DNA of 64,000 bases from Rhodococcus sp. KRD162. Its GTDB lineage: Bacteria > Actinomycetota > Actinomycetes > Mycobacteriales > Mycobacteriaceae. The stretch covers positions 24,202 to 88,201 of the forward strand of contig NZ_JABFAU010000013.1 of assembly GCF_017168335.1 (NCBI RefSeq). The letters run 5' to 3'. This document shows positions 19,919-28,680 of the stretch, in pieces (positions within the stretch are counted from its first letter, which is position 1; each line of letters begins with the position of its first letter). Both the position numbers and the translations under genes were made by a program. The notes beneath the pieces are model-generated. The model was not told where the DNA came from. It ran no database searches and worked only from the letters and a program-made list of their open reading frames with translations.

Positions 19919-21019
19919 CTATCCCAGGACCCGGGCGATCCACGCGTCCGGGGCCTCGATCTCCGACAGCAACGGCAGGGTGTCGGCGTCGGTCCACACG
20001 GTGTTGAAGCGTTCCATCCCCACCGCGCCGACGACGTGGTCGACGAACGCCTTGCCGCGCACGTACTGCGCCATCTTCGCGTCCATGCCGAGCAGTGCGC
20101 GGACGACGCGTTGCAGCGGACCGACCTTGCGCCGACGACGCTGGTCGAACGCACTGCGAATGTGGGCGACGGTCGGCACGACGGCGGGTCCGACGGCATC
20201 CATCACGTGGTCGGCGTGCCCTTCGAGCAGGGTGCCCAACACCAGGAGTCGGTCTATGGCGTCGCGCTGCGGCTGCGGTTGGGTGGCGCGCAGCAGGCCG
20301 ACGATGCCTGCATCCTCCGACTTCGACACCCCGCCCGGATGTCGGCGGGCCTTCAGTGCACCGGTCAGCCGATCGGCGAGGTCGGTGAGGGGCTCGTCGG
20401 CACCGTCGGAGAGCACCCCGACGTTCTCCCGCATGTAGCCACCCAGCCACGGAGCGGAGGAGAACTGCACTCGGTGCGTCACCTCGTGCAGGCACACCCA
20501 CAGCCGAAAATCGCTCGGCGACACCCGAAGTGCCCGCTCGACGGCAATCACGTTCGGCGCGACCAGGAGCAATGTTCCGTGTTCCCCGGTGAACGGGTCG
20601 TACTGCCCCAGGATGGCACCGGACAAGAACGCCAACATCGCTCCGGCCTGCAGCCCGGCGGGCTTTCCGGCGAGTAACCCGGATGGCGGCTCGTCGTCGT
20701 CGCCCGTCAGATGCTGCATCGACGACGCGGCCGCGGTGATCCAGCCTGCTCGGTCGACCACCTGGGCGTCGGGCACGGGCAGTCCGTCGGCCAGACCGGT
20801 CGTATCGCGGACCGGCCCCTCGGCTCGAATCGATGCGGCGGCAAGCTCTTCCACGGCCGCCTGCGCGGTGTAGCGGGAGGTGGCCGGGCCTTTACGGGCC
20901 AGCTTGATTCCGGTCTTGGCGGCGACGGACCAGTCGACTGCGCCCGCGAATCCGGATGCGCCTTCGCTTTCCCCGGTGTGTGGGGCTTTTTCGCTGTTCG
21001 CTTGCGTTCCGCTGTTCAC
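19919..21019 (-). CDS. Zinc-dependent metalloprotease of the DUF2342 (Rv3626c) family
   Basis: The 366-residue protein has an HEVTH zinc-binding motif near residue 195 and a downstream EGHADHVMD segment that can supply the third ligand, in the pattern of actinobacterial DUF2342/F420-associated hydrolase-type proteins. It corresponds to M. tuberculosis Rv3626c between tilS and dacB. I use GTG 21019, which overlaps the dacB stop by 4 bp (GTGA). The open frame extends to 21193 but there lies within dacB. Substrate is unknown. Location is probably cytoplasmic, since no signal peptide is seen. Confidence 0.85.
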   Translation of the reverse strand: MNSGTQANSEKAPHTGESEGASGFAGAVDWSVAAKTGIKLARKGPATSRYTAQAAVEELAAASIRAEGPVRDTTGLADGLPVPDAQVVDRAGWITAAASSMQHLTGDDDEPPSGLLAGKPAGLQAGAMLAFLSGAILGQYDPFTGEHGTLLLVAPNVIAVERALRVSPSDFRLWVCLHEVTHRVQFSSAPWLGGYMRENVGVLSDGADEPLTDLADRLTGALKARRHPGGVSKSEDAGIVGLLRATQPQPQRDAIDRLLVLGTLLEGHADHVMDAVGPAVVPTVAHIRSAFDQRRRRKVGPLQRVVRALLGMDAKMAQYVRGKAFVDHVVGAVGMERFNTVWTDADTLPLLSEIEAPDAWIARVLG

Positions 21020-22419
21020 TGGCAACCACACGATCTCAAGGTCGATGCCACGGCATCGAGGGCGGGACGACTGGCCTCGGGCGGCCGATCGTTCGACATC
21101 AGCGCGAAGGTCAGGATTCGACCGTCGACATCCACGACGTAACCTGCGAGAGCACTTGCAGTGGAGAGGGTTCCAGTCTTGGCCCGCACCCATCCTGCAC
21201 CGGTGCGATCCCCCGAGGCGTATCGATCCGACAGCGTTCCGGTGGCTCCGGCAACGGGCAGGTAATCGAGCATGGGACGTAGCGACGGCTGCTCGCTTCC
21301 GGCGGCGGAGGTGAGCACCTGATCGAGCAGCCGCGCCGGAATCTTCCCGTCCACCGACAATCCGCTGGCATCGTGCAGGGTCAGGCCGGCCATGTCGAAT
21401 CCGGCGGAGTACAGGGTCTGTCCGATGGATGCGACCGCGCCGGAGAAGCTTGCGCTCGTGTTCATCTCGATCGCGAGCTCACGCCCGACCGCCTCGGCGA
21501 GGACGTTGTCGGAACGATAGATCATCTGCTGCAATCGGTTTCGGAGCGGGGCGGACTGCACGGAGGCGATTTGATCGGCACCCTCGGCGGCCGTGCCGGT
21601 CGTCACTGCTGCCGGGTCGACGCCCAGTCCCGCGGCCAGGGCACGGCCCGCGTCCAGGGCCGGGGTGGTGCTGCGCGGCGACTCGTCGACCAGTGGTTGT
21701 GATCTTCCGCCGTCGAGCATGATCGGTTCGATCGGGGTGATCGAGCCGGCTCCGATGTCGGCGGGGAACCAGCCTTCGGCCATGGTGTCGCCGGAGTAGA
21801 TCGAGGTGTCGACGGTGATGCTGCGCACGGTGGTTCCGCTGCGACGGATCTGCTCGACCAGGTCGTCGATCCGCGCGGCACCCGGGTAGAACCCGTCGGT
21901 CCCCACCGGCTGTGCGGTGAGCGTGGGATCACCGCCTGCGATCAGCACGATGTTTCCCTCGCCGGTGCCCTGAACCACGCGGGTGGTGACCCGGTGGTCC
22001 GGCGGAAGCGCCAGCATCGCTGCCGCCGCGGTGAGCACCTTGGTCGTCGATGCGGGGGTCATCGGTGTATCGGGGTTCTGCGACCACAGGACCTGCCCGG
22101 ACTGCGCATCGGCGACGGTTCCGGTGAACGTGCCGAGATCGGGGTTGTCGATCACCCGGGCCAGTGCGTTCGCCAGACCCGCGGAGGTGGGTGCAGGCGC
22201 GGAGCTGGGGAACGGGGTGATCTCCGGGTTCGGCAACACCGTCTCCGGTGGCGGTGCGATCGTGATCTCGGCACCGTCGGACACCGACGGAAGTACCAGC
22301 GCTGCTGTCGTTGCGGCGAGGATCGCCACGAACACGGCACACAGCGTCAGTACCAGCCGCTTCTTCCTGCGCCGTCGTCCCGCTGTGGGACCGAGGAACC
22401 GCCGTGTCAGCCCCGCCAC
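21016..22419 (-). CDS. dacB: D-alanyl-D-alanine carboxypeptidase/endopeptidase (S13, PBP4 type)
   Basis: This secreted penicillin-binding protein trims or cleaves peptidoglycan stem peptides. A basic N-terminus (RRRRKKR) is followed by a membrane helix at about residues 22-42. The active-site SxxK (STTK) is near residue 127, the SDN motif (RSDNVLAE) near 300, and KTG (AKTGTLST) near 412, in S13 family order. The GTG start has a GGAGG ribosome site. It is divergent from ppa, as in M. tuberculosis (Rv3627c/Rv3628). Confidence 0.93.
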   Translation of the reverse strand: MAGLTRRFLGPTAGRRRRKKRLVLTLCAVFVAILAATTAALVLPSVSDGAEITIAPPPETVLPNPEITPFPSSAPAPTSAGLANALARVIDNPDLGTFTGTVADAQSGQVLWSQNPDTPMTPASTTKVLTAAAAMLALPPDHRVTTRVVQGTGEGNIVLIAGGDPTLTAQPVGTDGFYPGAARIDDLVEQIRRSGTTVRSITVDTSIYSGDTMAEGWFPADIGAGSITPIEPIMLDGGRSQPLVDESPRSTTPALDAGRALAAGLGVDPAAVTTGTAAEGADQIASVQSAPLRNRLQQMIYRSDNVLAEAVGRELAIEMNTSASFSGAVASIGQTLYSAGFDMAGLTLHDASGLSVDGKIPARLLDQVLTSAAGSEQPSLRPMLDYLPVAGATGTLSDRYASGDRTGAGWVRAKTGTLSTASALAGYVVDVDGRILTFALMSNDRPPEASRPALDAVASTLRSCGCQ

Positions 22420-22525
22420 CGTTCCTCCGTAACTGCCCTTGTCTTACCCGAGATCGTTCTGTCAACAGTATCCTCGGGTCCGGTAGCCTTTGCGCCGCCA
22501 CCATCGACACACATACCGCAACTAC

Positions 22526-22543
22526 TCGAGCCCACGGGCTCGA
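22526..22543 (+). other. Inverted repeat in the ppa 5' leader
   Basis: Two 8-bp arms (TCGAGCCC and GGGCTCGA) flank a 2-nt centre, 21 bp before the ppa start codon and just before its GAGGA ribosome site. It could be an operator or an mRNA hairpin affecting ppa translation. Nothing else supports either role. Confidence 0.4.
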
Positions 22544-22564
22544 CGAAGACAGTGAGGACTGCAC

Positions 22565-23056
22565 GTGCCGTTCGACGTCACCATCGAGATCCCCAAGGGG
22601 CAGCGCAACAAGTACGAGGTCGACCACGTCACCGGACGTGTTCGCCTCGACCGCTACCTTTACACCGCGATGGCGTACCCAGCCGATTACGGCTACATCG
22701 AGAACACGCTCGGCGAGGACGGCGATCCGCTGGACGCACTGGTGCTGTTGCCCGAGTCCGTCTTTCCCGGCGTCATCGTCGAGGCGCGCCCGGTTGCCAT
22801 GTTCAAGATGGTCGACGAGGCCGGTGGCGACGACAAGGTGCTGTGCGTTCCTGCAGGCGACACCCGCTGGGATCACATTCAGGATCTGAGCGACGTGTCG
22901 ACCTTCGAGCTCGATGCGATCAAGCATTTCTTCGTCCATTACAAGGATCTCGAACCCAACAAGCACGTCACCGGGGCAGACTGGGTGGGACGTGCCGAGG
23001 CCGAGGCCGAAATCGCTGCGTCGATCAAGCGTTTGACGGACAATCCGGGTCACTGA
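22565..23056 (+). CDS. ppa: Inorganic pyrophosphatase
   Basis: Family I soluble pyrophosphatase splits PPi to phosphate and pulls biosynthetic reactions forward. The 163 residues show [21 protein letters not shown], with the metal-binding aspartates, near residues 40-60, and [16 protein letters not shown] near the C-terminus. The GTG start has a GAGGA site 6-7 nt upstream. Confidence 0.97.
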   Translation: MPFDVTIEIPKGQRNKYEVDHVTGRVRLDRYLYTAMAYPADYGYIENTLGEDGDPLDALVLLPESVFPGVIVEARPVAMFKMVDEAGGDDKVLCVPAGDTRWDHIQDLSDVSTFELDAIKHFFVHYKDLEPNKHVTGADWVGRAEAEAEIAASIKRLTDNPGH

Positions 23057-23117
23057 TCGTTTCGGTACCGCACCTCGTCTCGGCCGTGAGCCGGCGACAT
23101 ACAGTTTGGGGAGACCT

Positions 23118-23576
23118 ATGACCGACAGCAGTTCCAACGGCACCGCCGGTGATCGGCGGAATCTCGAATCGAGGCCGATCTCGGACCCGACGCAGTTTCC
23201 CGATCTGCCGGTGACGGTCGTCCTCGACCGTATTCCCGTGCCGATCCTCGCTGTCGACCCCACCGGCGCAATCGTGTTCGCGAACGAGGCCTTCGACGAT
23301 CTGTTCGGTCTCGACCGCACCGAACGTGAAGATTTCCACCTGCACGACATCTTTCCCGATCGGGCTCCGGAGGGCGTCAACGTCGCCGACATGTTTCTCA
23401 CGACGGTGGCCACCCGCGCCGATTCTCTGTGGCGGATGACCGACAAGACCGGTGACATCGTTCAGGTGCGCGCCAGCAAGTCGATCCTGCGTCGTACCGA
23501 GGACACCATCGTCCTCGTCGCGCTCGAGGACTTCACCGATCAGTTGTGGAACGACCCCAAGAGCGCGCTGCGCTGA
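23118..23576 (+). CDS. PAS domain protein
   Basis: This 152-residue protein consists of an N-terminal tail and one PAS domain (about residues 30-140), recognised by PVPILAVDPTGAIVFANEAFDDLFG and the terminal IVLVALEDFTDQL strand. No output domain follows, so it may act as a sensor or interaction module for another protein. It lies 60 bp after ppa and converges with a GGDEF protein gene. The ATG has GGGGAG directly upstream. An in-frame TTG at 23106 is less likely. Partner and ligand are unknown. Confidence 0.8.
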   Translation: MTDSSSNGTAGDRRNLESRPISDPTQFPDLPVTVVLDRIPVPILAVDPTGAIVFANEAFDDLFGLDRTEREDFHLHDIFPDRAPEGVNVADMFLTTVATRADSLWRMTDKTGDIVQVRASKSILRRTEDTIVLVALEDFTDQLWNDPKSALR

Positions 23577-23602
23577 TCGTTCCTCCCCGGACGAGGTACC
23601 TG

Positions 23603-23643
23603 GACGGTGTGCGCCGGCGAGTCACTCGCCGGCGTACACCGTC
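23603..23643. terminator. Bidirectional hairpin terminator
   Basis: Arms of 20 bp with a single mismatch (outer GACGGTGT...ACACCGTC, inner CGCCGGCGAGT/ACTCGCCGGCG) meet almost without a loop. The structure lies in the convergent gap of the PAS and GGDEF genes and includes the GGDEF stop codon. There is no U-tract. Confidence 0.7.
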
Positions 23644-24698
23644 GTTTTGTTTCCACCCGCATGCTTCGACTCGTACATCGCGGTGTCCGCGTCGAGCAGA
23701 ACGTTGTGCAGCAGATCCGAGGTGCTCCCGAACTCTGCGGCAGTGGACCAACGGTTGCCCGCGATCAGCGCCACGCCGACACTGCCGGTGACCGGCACCT
23801 CGTCCAGCGGATCGTGGATCGCCTCGCGGATCTCGTCGGCACAACGACGCACCGTGGTGTCGGCGACCGACAGCGCGATGGTGAACTCCTCGCCTCCGGT
23901 GCGGGCTACGCACGGCCGCCCACCCGCGGCAGCAGTGAGTCTGCGGGCCGTACGCCGCAGCACGTGATCGCCGACCGCATGTCCGTATGTGTCGTTGACC
24001 AGCTTGAATCGGTCGAGGTCGACCACCATCAACGCCACCGAGCCCTCCGCGTCGGGAGTGGCCATCATGCGCTGGAACCGCAATTCCAGGCCGCGCCGGT
24101 TGAGCAGGCCCGTCAACGAATCGGTGTTGGCGAGATCGAGTTGACGCCGAATGACTGCACGGAACGCCAGCACGGAGTTGACCACCAGAACCGTCACCAG
24201 TACCCGCGCGAGGATCGAGGCGGGATCGTCCGGCTTCTCGACCAGGGCCAGCAGTGCGAGGACCACGATGACGGCGTTGACGAACGCAGTGTGAAACTTG
24301 AGCAAGTTCCGTCGCGAGAAGTACGCGATATAGGTGCCGATCACCGCGAACAGGGCCGCCCCGTTGAGGGCCAGGTGCCGGTCTCCGAAAGACAGCAGCA
24401 TCGCCGAGACGCCCATGTCGGCGTACACCACGAACCATCCGGGCATGTGGGAGACGTCCACGGAACGCAACCACCACCAGGCTCCTACGGGGATGGTCGA
24501 GAGCAACACCACCACGCAGACGGCCGTTGCTGTCACTCCGACCGGACCGTCGGAGGACAGCATCACGATCACCCCGATCAGACCGAACGAGGGCACCAGC
24601 AGCGCAATGCCCCGCGCCACCCGGCGTTCGAGCCAGACCGAACTCGTATGTGATCCAGCGTCGAACGACAGTGGCGACGCACCGCGACCGGTTGGCAC
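23622..24698 (-). CDS. Membrane-bound diguanylate cyclase (GGDEF)
   Basis: The 358-residue protein has about six hydrophobic segments in residues 25-185, then a GGDEF domain. The active-site motif reads GGEEF (ARTGGEEFTIA), an accepted active variant, after DLDRFKLVNDTYGHAVGD, which binds GTP and metal. No EAL domain and no clear inhibitory RxxD motif are seen. It would make c-di-GMP at the membrane. The frame is open to 24887, but GTG 24698 has a strong GGAGGGGG ribosome site, so I start there. Confidence 0.87.
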   Translation of the reverse strand: MPTGRGASPLSFDAGSHTSSVWLERRVARGIALLVPSFGLIGVIVMLSSDGPVGVTATAVCVVVLLSTIPVGAWWWLRSVDVSHMPGWFVVYADMGVSAMLLSFGDRHLALNGAALFAVIGTYIAYFSRRNLLKFHTAFVNAVIVVLALLALVEKPDDPASILARVLVTVLVVNSVLAFRAVIRRQLDLANTDSLTGLLNRRGLELRFQRMMATPDAEGSVALMVVDLDRFKLVNDTYGHAVGDHVLRRTARRLTAAAGGRPCVARTGGEEFTIALSVADTTVRRCADEIREAIHDPLDEVPVTGSVGVALIAGNRWSTAAEFGSTSDLLHNVLLDADTAMYESKHAGGNKTTVYAGE

Positions 24699-24784
24699 TG
24701 CACCCCCTCCATCCGTGCTGAATCGACGAGCGCCCTCGCATGGCTGCCGATCACCCCGACGATCGGCCACCGGGTGCTCAGACG

Positions 24785-25243
24785 TTACCGGGGCTGCGGT
24801 CCGGCGGGTCCCGGCCCGATGGTTTCGTAATCGGTCAAGAATCGATCCAACAGCGCAACCAATGATGCCCGGTCGTCGAGCTCCCATCCTCCGATCACCC
24901 TGCCCAGAGTGTCGGTCCGACGCTGCTGAATCGCCGCAGCCACTTCCCGACCGGACTGCGTCACCGCGAGAACGAAGGCGCGCCCGTCCCGCTCGTCGGG
25001 CAGACGCTCGACGTGCCCTCGTTCCACGAGCTGAGCGACCTGGCGACTGACTGTCGATGGATCCGAGTTCACCATTGCCGCAAGTTCACTCGACCGCATC
25101 GAACCGTCACGCAACAGCCGGAACAAGCATACGTACGCGGCACCGTCGACGCCGCCCGAGGACGAGATCTGCGCAATGTTGCGCTCCCGGATGCGTTGCA
25201 GTCGAACCAGTTGTGTGCCCAGTTCCTCGGCGAACTCGACCAT
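24785..25243 (-). CDS. MarR-family transcriptional regulator
   Basis: The 152-residue protein has a winged helix with SSELAAMVNSDPSTVSRQVAQLV as recognition region (residues 55-80) and the beta wing ERLPDERDGRAFVLAVT after it. It begins immediately after the stop of the crotonase gene on the same strand, so the two form an operon and the regulator may sense an acyl-CoA or aromatic ligand of that enzyme. The frame is open upstream through the crotonase gene; ATG 25243 is the natural start. Confidence 0.85.
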   Translation of the reverse strand: MVEFAEELGTQLVRLQRIRERNIAQISSSGGVDGAAYVCLFRLLRDGSMRSSELAAMVNSDPSTVSRQVAQLVERGHVERLPDERDGRAFVLAVTQSGREVAAAIQQRRTDTLGRVIGGWELDDRASLVALLDRFLTDYETIGPGPAGPQPR

Positions 25244-25244
25244 G

Positions 25245-26072
25245 TCAGCTACCGGTGAAATGAGCAGACCGCTTCTCGAATACCGAGGTGACCGCCTCGG
25301 TGAGATCGTGAGAGGCGAGGAAGGCTGCGTTCCAGACCGCGACGAAGCGCAGGGAGTCGTCGACGCCTGCAGATCGGGAGTGGTCCAGAACGGTCTTGAT
25401 GCCCTGCACCACCAGCGGGGGATTCGCGGCAATGGCTGCCGCGCACGCGCGGGCCGCGGCGAGTGTGGCCTCATGGTCTTCGAACACGTCGTTGACCAGA
25501 CCGATCTTCTCGGCGCGAGCTGCGTCGATGTCCTTACCGGTCAGCGCGAGTTCACGCATGTGGCCGTCACCGATGATCGCGGGGAGTCTGGCCATCGATC
25601 CCATGTCGGCGACGATCGCGACCCGCACCTCACGCACACTGAACTTCGCGTCTGCACTGGCGTACCGCACGTCGGCTGCGGTGATGAGGTCGACACCACC
25701 ACCGATGCACCAACCCTGAACGGCCGCGACAACGGGCTTGCGGCAATCCGCGACCGCGTTGACGGCTTTCTGCATCGTCTTGATGGTGTCGTGAAACGTG
25801 GTCCGCGGGCCGGCCAACGCCTGGTCCGCCATGAGCGGACCGAATGTTCCTGCCATCGCAGCGAGGTCGAGTCCGTACGTGAAGTTCTTGCCGGAGCCGG
25901 CGAGCACGACCGCCCGAACCTCGGGATCGACGTCCAACTGCGCGAACAGCTCCGTGCTCTCACTCCAGAAGTCGGGCCCCATGGCGTTGCCTTTGCCCGG
26001 TCCGAGAAGGGTCACTTGCGCAATGTGGTCTGCGATCTCGACCGAGAAGGCTTTCCAAGTACGTTCCGTCAT
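25245..26072 (-). CDS. Crotonase / enoyl-CoA hydratase family protein
   Basis: The 275-residue protein has the crotonase fold, with oxyanion-hole segments SGKNFTYGLDL near residue 62 and QGWCIGGGVDLI near 120. The acidic residue pattern (REVRVAIVADMGSMARLP) resembles the dienoyl-CoA isomerase type (Asp in place of one Glu). It may therefore isomerise or hydrate an unsaturated acyl-CoA. The substrate cannot be read from sequence. It is divergent from the OHCU decarboxylase gene and coupled to the MarR gene. Confidence 0.85.
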   Translation of the reverse strand: MTERTWKAFSVEIADHIAQVTLLGPGKGNAMGPDFWSESTELFAQLDVDPEVRAVVLAGSGKNFTYGLDLAAMAGTFGPLMADQALAGPRTTFHDTIKTMQKAVNAVADCRKPVVAAVQGWCIGGGVDLITAADVRYASADAKFSVREVRVAIVADMGSMARLPAIIGDGHMRELALTGKDIDAARAEKIGLVNDVFEDHEATLAAARACAAAIAANPPLVVQGIKTVLDHSRSAGVDDSLRFVAVWNAAFLASHDLTEAVTSVFEKRSAHFTGS

Positions 26073-26114
26073 ACTTGGCAAGCCTAGCGGGGTCGCTACG
26101 GATTCCCGCACGGC

Positions 26115-26133
26115 ATGTTACGGCGCGTAACAT
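26115..26133. promoter_or_regulatory. Operator-like palindrome ATGTTAC-N5-GTAACAT
   Basis: A perfect dyad with 7-bp arms and a 5-bp spacer lies in the 120-bp divergent region between the crotonase and OHCU decarboxylase genes. Size and symmetry fit a TetR or MarR dimer site. The adjacent MarR regulator is the first candidate, but the link is inferred. Confidence 0.6.
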
Positions 26134-26192
26134 CTGGACTAAGACCCTGCTCAGCTCTGGTATGCGATGCAGATCCGGCCCATCATCGAAGC

Positions 26193-26690
26193 ATGCTGAT
26201 GCATCAGGGACTCGGCCTCGACACCTTCAACGACCTGCCGCGTCGCAAAGCGGTGCACGCACTGTACGAGTGCTGTTGCTCGGTGACCTGGGCGTCACGG
26301 GTGGCCGAGAAGAGACGGTATCGCTCTCGCGCCGAACTGTTCTCCGTGGCAGCTGCAGAACTGAACGAGCTGTCCGAGGACGACGTGGATTCGCTGGCGT
26401 CGACGCTGCCGGAGCCGAGCAAAGTGTGCACGGTGATGGACTTCGACACGCGCGAGGCGTTGGGAACAGCAGCACGTGCGTACGAGCAGCGGTTCGGCTA
26501 CGCCTACGTGGCGAGCCTGTTGTTCGCCCCCGAGGCCTTGGAGCCGCGCGAGATCCTGGTCGATCTCGGCCACCGTCTCGACAACGACGACCCCACCGAG
26601 CGCAGGGTCATGATCGGCGAGCTGGCGAAGATCAACAACATTCGTTTGGAACGGTTGCTGGGACCCGAGGGCGGATGGCCTCCGTACTGA
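26193..26690 (+). CDS. 2-oxo-4-hydroxy-4-carboxy-5-ureidoimidazoline (OHCU) decarboxylase
   Basis: This enzyme turns OHCU, the unstable product of urate oxidation, into S-allantoin. The 165 residues show the family layout: FNDLPRRKAVHALYECCCS near the N-terminus, with an active-site His, and REILVDLGHRLDNDDPTERRVMIGELAKI near the C-terminus. Start ATG 26193 is chosen from family length; ATG 26199 is also possible. No uricase or 5-hydroxyisourate hydrolase is in the window, but allantoicase lies 2 kb downstream. Three consecutive cysteines near residue 29 are unusual. Confidence 0.85.
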   Translation: MLMHQGLGLDTFNDLPRRKAVHALYECCCSVTWASRVAEKRRYRSRAELFSVAAAELNELSEDDVDSLASTLPEPSKVCTVMDFDTREALGTAARAYEQRFGYAYVASLLFAPEALEPREILVDLGHRLDNDDPTERRVMIGELAKINNIRLERLLGPEGGWPPY

Positions 26691-26727
26691 GACGCCATCC
26701 AACTCGCTCGGGCTGCCGCTGTCCGAG

Positions 26728-26952
26728 TCAGCCGAACAGACCGACCACACGACCGATCAGCCCACCGGCTATCAGGATCGCCAACAATGCCACGACGCAG
26801 ATCACGATGACCGGCATGAGACGGCTTCGCTGCGGCGGTTCGTGATTCGGGCCACCCGCCGCAGTTTCGGCCGGCGGGGTGTCTCCTGGAGTGACCCCGC
26901 CTCCCTGTTCGAGGCCGGCGGTGTCGTTCGGATCCGGATTCTGAGCGTTCAT
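26728..26952 (-). CDS. Small single-pass membrane protein (DUF6480-like)
   Basis: The 74-residue protein has a Pro/Gly/Thr-rich N-terminal half with PGDTPPAET and GPNHEPPQ and one C-terminal membrane helix (residues 47-72). This layout is that of the small actinobacterial DUF6480 family as I remember it. Function is unknown. It converges with the OHCU decarboxylase gene and follows the TetR gene on the same strand, with 28 bp between. Confidence 0.65.
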   Translation of the reverse strand: MNAQNPDPNDTAGLEQGGGVTPGDTPPAETAAGGPNHEPPQRSRLMPVIVICVVALLAILIAGGLIGRVVGLFG

Positions 26953-26980
26953 CTCTCGCGTTTACCCGGTGCGATGTAGC

Positions 26981-27625
26981 TCAATCGAGATGTGCCCTGG
27001 CTATCGCTCCGGCGAACAATTCGGATATCGCATCGGCGATGGTTGCCTCGTCGATTCCCTCCGGATCCACCGAATGTTCGACGGCCAATCCGGAGATCAA
27101 TGCCACCAGGGACGTCGCGAGGCGTCGGGCATCGAACTTCTCGCCGACGCCCCAGTCCTCTGCCCGCTCGGCGATGAGACGTTCGAGTTCACCTCGCAAG
27201 GCGCGACGGTCGGCGCGGTAGCGATCGGCGACGGCGGGATCACGTCCGGCCAGGATTCCGAATTCGACGGTCAGCAGCGGCCAGCGCGGTTCGGCGACCA
27301 CCCAGGCAGCGATTTCACCGCCGCCTGCTCCGGCTGCCGCGGTGGGGTCCAGATCCGAGATGTGCGCCAGCACGCGGGCGGCGAGGTCGAGTGAGCGCAT
27401 GGCCAACAGCTCGGCGAACAGTGCTTGTTTGGATTCGAAATTGGAGTAGACGGCTCCCTTGGTGAAGCCGGCACGATCGGCTATGTCGGTCAGTTTGGCT
27501 GCGACATAACCATGTTCGGTGAATTCTTCCGCGGCGGCTGCGAGGAGCCGGACTCGGACATCCGTGCGCTGGGGACGGCGTTGCGGCTGTGTCGGCTCCC
27601 ACTTTTCTTGCTCGACGGCATTCAC
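26981..27625 (-). CDS. TetR-family transcriptional regulator
   Basis: The 214-residue protein has an N-terminal TetR helix-turn-helix (LLAAAAEEFTEHGYVAAKLTDIADRAGFTKGAVYSNFESKQALF, split here as the standard helices 1-4) and a C-terminal ligand domain ending HLD. Start GTG 27625 directly abuts a double palindromic operator at 27627-27655, which also lies before the divergent membrane protein gene at 27672. It therefore probably represses both itself and that gene. The frame is open further upstream but would run through the operator. Confidence 0.88.
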   Translation of the reverse strand: MNAVEQEKWEPTQPQRRPQRTDVRVRLLAAAAEEFTEHGYVAAKLTDIADRAGFTKGAVYSNFESKQALFAELLAMRSLDLAARVLAHISDLDPTAAAGAGGGEIAAWVVAEPRWPLLTVEFGILAGRDPAVADRYRADRRALRGELERLIAERAEDWGVGEKFDARRLATSLVALISGLAVEHSVDPEGIDEATIADAISELFAGAIARAHLD

Positions 27626-27626
27626 G

Positions 27627-27655
27627 ATACCTAGAGTATTCAATACCTCGGGTAT
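27627..27655. promoter_or_regulatory. Double TetR operator (ATAC-N5-GTAT, two copies)
   Basis: Two copies of ATAC-N5-GTAT (27627-27639 and 27643-27655) lie 16 bp apart. The whole is also symmetric about 27641 (GATACC...GGTATC). It occupies the 46-bp space between the divergent TetR and membrane protein genes, the normal position for an autoregulated TetR repressor binding as two dimers. Confidence 0.75.
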
Positions 27656-27671
27656 CGACAAGGAGTCGTCC

Positions 27672-28676
27672 ATGCGCAAGATGTCACTGCTCGCCGTCGC
27701 GGTTCTGGTACTGCAGCTCGGCTTCATCCTCAGCTACGTTTCGGCGTTTCATCAGCCGACACCTCATGCCATCCCGATAGCGGTGGTCACCGAAGCCGGT
27801 CTTCCCGACGGCCTCGACCAGCAGACCGCAGATCGGCTCGACGCCCTCGCGGGCACCCCACTCGATGCGCGTACTGCCGTCGACACGGCCGAGGTGCGCT
27901 CCCTGCTGCGCAATCGGGACATTCTCGGTGCATACGTCGTCGGCGCGAACGGAACGGACACCCTCATCACCGCCAGTGCCGCGGGCAGCTCTGTGGCGAG
28001 CGCACTGCAGTCGATCTTCACCGAGGTCGACGCCGCCCAGGGCCGCCAGTTCGTGGTTCGCGACGAGATTCCGGTCGGTGCGCACGACAATCGAGGACTG
28101 ACCGGCTTCTATCTGTCGGTGGGCTGGGTGGTCGGTGGCTACCTCCTGGCGGCCGCATTCGGGCTGCTGATCGAAGCTCCGAGGTCACGCCTCGAAACCT
28201 GCATGCACGTCGGCATTCTTGCGGCGTACTCTCTCGCCTCCGGCGCACTCGGAGCCTTCATCACCACCGGAGTTCTGAACACCTTTGCCGGGCATTGGTT
28301 TCCACTCACACTGTTGGGCACCGGCGTGGTCTTCGCGACCGGACTTCTCACCATGGGGCTGCGCGCACTGATCGGCATCGCTGCTGTTCCCGCCGCGATC
28401 GTTCTGTTCGTCGTTCTGGGAAACCCCAGTGCTGGAGGCGCTTTCGGGACCGACGTGCTCCCCTCGTTCTACGCGTCGATCGGGCGATGGATCACCCCGG
28501 GCATCGGCACCGAGGGCGTGCGCAGCATCGTGTACTTCTCGGGCACAGGAGTGGGGCAGCCCGCTCTCGGTTTGGCGCTCTACATCTCGGTCGGTGCGCT
28601 ACTGCTGATCGCGTCGGCTCTGCGTCGACGGTCCGCGCACACCCAGGTCGTTGCGCCCGCAGCCAGTAAAGTGTGA
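27672..28676 (+). CDS. Multi-pass membrane protein, YhgE/ABC-2 permease-like
   Basis: The 334-residue protein starts with a membrane helix (MRKMSLLAVAVLVLQLGFIL), then about 130 residues likely outside the membrane, then six more hydrophobic segments (from about residue 140 to 325). This one-plus-six arrangement resembles DUF3533/YhgE-Pip and ABC-2 type permease proteins. No ATPase partner is near. The ATG has an AGGAG ribosome site. TetR control suggests induction by a toxic or lipophilic compound; this is an inference. It ends 4 bp before allantoicase, so the two may be co-transcribed. Confidence 0.72.
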   Translation: MRKMSLLAVAVLVLQLGFILSYVSAFHQPTPHAIPIAVVTEAGLPDGLDQQTADRLDALAGTPLDARTAVDTAEVRSLLRNRDILGAYVVGANGTDTLITASAAGSSVASALQSIFTEVDAAQGRQFVVRDEIPVGAHDNRGLTGFYLSVGWVVGGYLLAAAFGLLIEAPRSRLETCMHVGILAAYSLASGALGAFITTGVLNTFAGHWFPLTLLGTGVVFATGLLTMGLRALIGIAAVPAAIVLFVVLGNPSAGGAFGTDVLPSFYASIGRWITPGIGTEGVRSIVYFSGTGVGQPALGLALYISVGALLLIASALRRRSAHTQVVAPAASKV

Positions 28677-28680
28677 TTCC

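Noticed and set aside
21929..23458. 509-residue minus-strand frame through dacB, ppa and the PAS gene
   Set aside because: Crosses three recognised genes and the divergent promoter.
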